Shown here in pieces: positions 15,231-17,617 of a stretch of 17,617 nt of DNA. Made by a program: the position numbers and the translations under genes. The notes under the pieces are model-generated. The model did no database searches and was not told the DNA's origin. It worked only from the letters and a program-made list of their open reading frames with translations. Each line of letters begins with the position of its first letter. The stretch's first letter is position 1. The DNA comes from Clostridiales bacterium (lineage in GTDB: Bacteria; Bacillota; Clostridia; UBA1381). Location: NCBI GenBank assembly GCA_003453455.1, contig DMLG01000041.1, forward strand, positions 1-17,617, read 5' to 3'.

Positions 15231-17617
15231 TCAGCCAAGTTGCGAGAGAATAATATCTTTCGCACATTCTAACGCTTCGTCAATTTTAGACGCATCTTTT
15301 CCGCCGCCCTGTGCCATATCAGGTTTCCCGCCGCCGCTGCCAAGCGCAATTTTTGTTATCTCTTTTATGATCATTCCCGAATGAACACCCTTTTCGACAG
15401 CATCTTTGCTTGCCGCTGCAAGGAATGTGATTTTTTCGTCGGTATTTGCAGCGAGTACAACCGCTACTGTTTCTATTTTTGCCTTGATGTCGTCCGCAAG
15501 TGTCCTTAAATCTCCTGCTGCGAGTCCGTCAACTCTTGCACACACGGCTGTAACACCTTTTATTTCAATTTTATTCTTTAATACATCATCAAGTTTTCCT
15601 GATGCCATCTTTGCATTCATAGCATCAATCTGCCTTCTAAGCTCTTTTGCTTCCCCTGCAAGCTGTTCTGCCTTTTTGTCAATTTCAAGCGGATTATTTG
15701 CTTTTAAGGATACCGCAGTCCTTGCAATAAGGGCATCTCTGTTTTTGATGTATTCCATAACGCCTTCGCCTGTTACTGCCTCAATTCTTCTTGTGCCTGC
15801 CGCAACGCCGCTTTCCGAAATAAGTTTGAAAAGCCCTACATTTGCGGTATTTTTAAGGTGTGTACCTCCGCAGAATTCCACCGAATAATCGCCCATTGAA
15901 ACAACACGCACGACTTCGCCGTATTTTTCGCCGAACTGCGCCTCAGCGCCGAGCTTTTTCGCCTCATCAATCGGAAGCTCCCTAACAGTTATAGGCATAG
16001 CCGAAAGTACCGCCTCATTAACCTTTTTCTCGGTATTTTCAAGCTCCTCCTTAGTCATTGCCTCAAAGTGAGAGAAGTCAAATCTTAAATGCTGTGAATT
16101 TACCTCAGAACCGGCCTGAGCCACATGTCCGCCCAAAACCTCTTTTAATGCCTTGTGCAAAAGATGCGTTGCGCTATGGTTACGGCAGATTGCCATTCTG
16201 TTCTTTTCATCCACGCACATCTGCACCTGCTCACCTGACGAAAAGCTACCCGCATCAACTGTTACCATATGCATATATATACCGTTTCCGTTCTTTTTGG
16301 TGTCGGTTACACGCGCTTTTGCGCCATTTTTTGAAATCGTGCCTATATCGCCTGCCTGTCCGCCCATTTCCGCATAAAACGGTGTTTTATCGGTTACTAT
16401 AATTCCGCTTTCACCCTCGGAAATTGTAGCGCAAACCTCGCCCTCTGCCGCAATTCCCACAATTTGTGCGCTGCTTTTAAGCGTTTCATATCCTACAAAT
16501 TCCGTTGCCTTGGCATTTTCAAAGACAAAGCTCTCGCTATCCTCCCAGCTCGAACCCTCTTTGCGCGCATTCCTTGCCGTTTCTTTCTGCACAGAAAGCT
16601 CCTTTTGATAGCCCTCCAAATCGACACTAACCCCTGCCTCCTGACAGATTTCCACCGTCAAGTCTATTGGGAAACCATAGGTATCGTTAAGTTTAAATGC
16701 CTTATCACCGGAAAGCAATGTTCCGCCGTTTTCCTTGGTCTTTTTGATGTAATCATTTAAAATTGCAATACCGTTATCTATTGTTTTTGCAAATCTTTCC
16801 TCTTCTATTTTTATTATCTTCTTGATATATTCTCGCTTTTCTGCAAGTTCAGGATACCCCTGTTTTGATTCGTCAATTACTGTATCCGCAACCTGATACA
16901 AAAATTCGCCCGAAATTCCCAGAAGCTTTCCATGACGCGCCGCGCGTCTTAAAAGTCTTCTTAGAACATAACCTCTGCCCTCATTTGATGGGATAACTCC
17001 GTCTGAAACCATCATAACGGTACTTCTTATATGGTCGGTAATAACACGCAAAGAAACATCAGTCTTTGCGTCTTTTTTATAAGCAACACCTGCTATTTTA
17101 GAAATATGGTTCATAATATTGCGAACGGTATCTACCTCAAACAGATTGTCAACGCCCTGCATTATTGCAGCCAAGCGTTCAAGTCCCATTCCTGTATCTA
17201 TATTCGGGTGCGAAAGGCGATTATAGTTTCCGTCCTCATCTTTGTCAAACTGCGTAAATACAAGGTTCCAAACCTCCATAAACCGGTCGCAGTCACAGCC
17301 AAGCTTGCAGTCAGGACCGCAGCTGTATTCCTCACCTCGGTCAACATGGATTTCAGAGCACGGTCCGCACGGACCTGTTCCATGCTCCCAGAAGTTGTCC
17401 TTTTTACCCATTTTTACAACTCGCTCAGGCGCTACTCCGATTTCGTTTATCCATATGTCCCTTGCCTCGTCGTCCTCCTCATAAACGGTAATCCAAAGCT
17501 TGTCCTTTGGTATTCCCATAACCTCGGTTAAAAACTCCCAACCCCAGCTTATTGCCTCGTGCTTAAAATAATCACCAAACGAAAAATTTCCGAGCATTTC
17601 AAAAAATGTGCCGTGGC
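15231..17617 (-). CDS. alaS: Alanyl-tRNA synthetase, N-terminus outside the window
   Basis: AlaRS charges tRNA-Ala with alanine and edits mischarged serine and glycine. The frame stays open to the right edge, where HGTFFEMLGNFSFGDYFKH reads in frame upstream of the first internal ATG. About 85 N-terminal residues appear to be missing and 794 are present. The class II core shows GTGPCGPCSEIHVDRG and motif 3 DTGMGLERL. A cysteine-rich insert, CGPDCKLGCDCDR, resembles that of many clostridial AlaRS proteins. The editing domain has the zinc ligands HSATH and CGGTH. The C-terminal DHHA1 domain ends with GGGKPDMAQGG. The gene is intact within the window and appears to lead or sit early in the operon, with truB one base downstream. 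Any T-box leader controlling it would lie outside the window. Confidence 0.98.
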   Translation of the reverse strand, partial: HGTFFEMLGNFSFGDYFKHEAISWGWEFLTEVMGIPKDKLWITVYEEDDEARDIWINEIGVAPERVVKMGKKDNFWEHGTGPCGPCSEIHVDRGEEYSCGPDCKLGCDCDRFMEVWNLVFTQFDKDEDGNYNRLSHPNIDTGMGLERLAAIMQGVDNLFEVDTVRNIMNHISKIAGVAYKKDAKTDVSLRVITDHIRSTVMMVSDGVIPSNEGRGYVLRRLLRRAARHGKLLGISGEFLYQVADTVIDESKQGYPELAEKREYIKKIIKIEEERFAKTIDNGIAILNDYIKKTKENGGTLLSGDKAFKLNDTYGFPIDLTVEICQEAGVSVDLEGYQKELSVQKETARNARKEGSSWEDSESFVFENAKATEFVGYETLKSSAQIVGIAAEGEVCATISEGESGIIVTDKTPFYAEMGGQAGDIGTISKNGAKARVTDTKKNGNGIYMHMVTVDAGSFSSGEQVQMCVDEKNRMAICRNHSATHLLHKALKEVLGGHVAQAGSEVNSQHLRFDFSHFEAMTKEELENTEKKVNEAVLSAMPITVRELPIDEAKKLGAEAQFGEKYGEVVRVVSMGDYSVEFCGGTHLKNTANVGLFKLISESGVAAGTRRIEAVTGEGVMEYIKNRDALIARTAVSLKANNPLEIDKKAEQLAGEAKELRRQIDAMNAKMASGKLDDVLKNKIEIKGVTAVCARVDGLAAGDLRTLADDIKAKIETVAVVLAANTDEKITFLAAASKDAVEKGVHSGMIIKEITKIALGSGGGKPDMAQGGGKDASKIDEALECAKDIILSQLG

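Noticed and set aside
15230..15265. A GTG start for TruB twelve codons upstream
   Set aside because: The added residues overlap alaS and precede the conserved N-terminus, which begins at ATG 15229.
1..17617. A mobile element, prophage or defence island
   Set aside because: No transposase, integrase, phage, nuclease or restriction genes and no flanking direct or inverted repeats of that kind were seen; gene content is core metabolism and envelope.

Overview
This is a stretch of bacterial chromosome, most likely from an anaerobic, Gram-positive (monoderm) member of the Clostridia. Four things point that way: two secreted proteins with S-layer homology (SLH) domains, a VanZ-like protein, a PrsA-type lipoprotein foldase encoded next to mfd and pth, and strong AGGAG-like ribosome binding sites in moderately AT-rich DNA. 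The species cannot be named from the window alone. All eleven genes lie on the minus strand, so transcription runs from high to low coordinates. I see no rRNA, tRNA, CRISPR array, insertion sequence, prophage or integrase. No gene-free stretch exceeds 300 bases.

Region 1 (17617 down to about 7687) is a tightly packed housekeeping operon: alaS (start outside the window), truB, ribF, a shortened glmU-like acetyltransferase gene, pth, mfd and a prsA-like foldase gene. The first five are separated by one base or overlap by one base. mfd and prsA follow after gaps of 22 and 31 bases. The run closes with a clear intrinsic terminator. It joins tRNA charging and modification, flavin cofactor synthesis, a cell-wall precursor enzyme, rescue of peptidyl-tRNA, transcription-coupled repair and export of folded proteins. 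Four starts should be moved inward from the longest open frames (truB, ribF, mfd, prsA).

Region 2 (7656 down to 2771) is an envelope cluster: vanZ-like, cardiolipin synthase, and a 993-residue SLH protein with two diverged copies of a GLUG-repeat module. The spacing is 7 and 19 bases, and a terminator hairpin overlaps the last stop codon.

Region 3 (2717 down to 1161) is probably a single-gene unit. It encodes an SLH-anchored M15 peptidase predicted to cut peptidoglycan, with a candidate promoter and a terminator. Region 4 (1151 down to 1) carries a candidate promoter and the first 360 codons of the ribosome-associated GTPase gene typA/bipA, which runs off the left edge.

Most of the window is ordinary core genome. 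The points worth a second look are the GLUG protein (DNA repeats with an exact 90-base period, a matching ladder of cysteines every 30 residues, and a tandemly duplicated module), the GlmU half-protein that lacks its uridylyltransferase domain, and the joining of usually separate housekeeping clusters into one operon. I did not find evidence of a new defence or mobile system.
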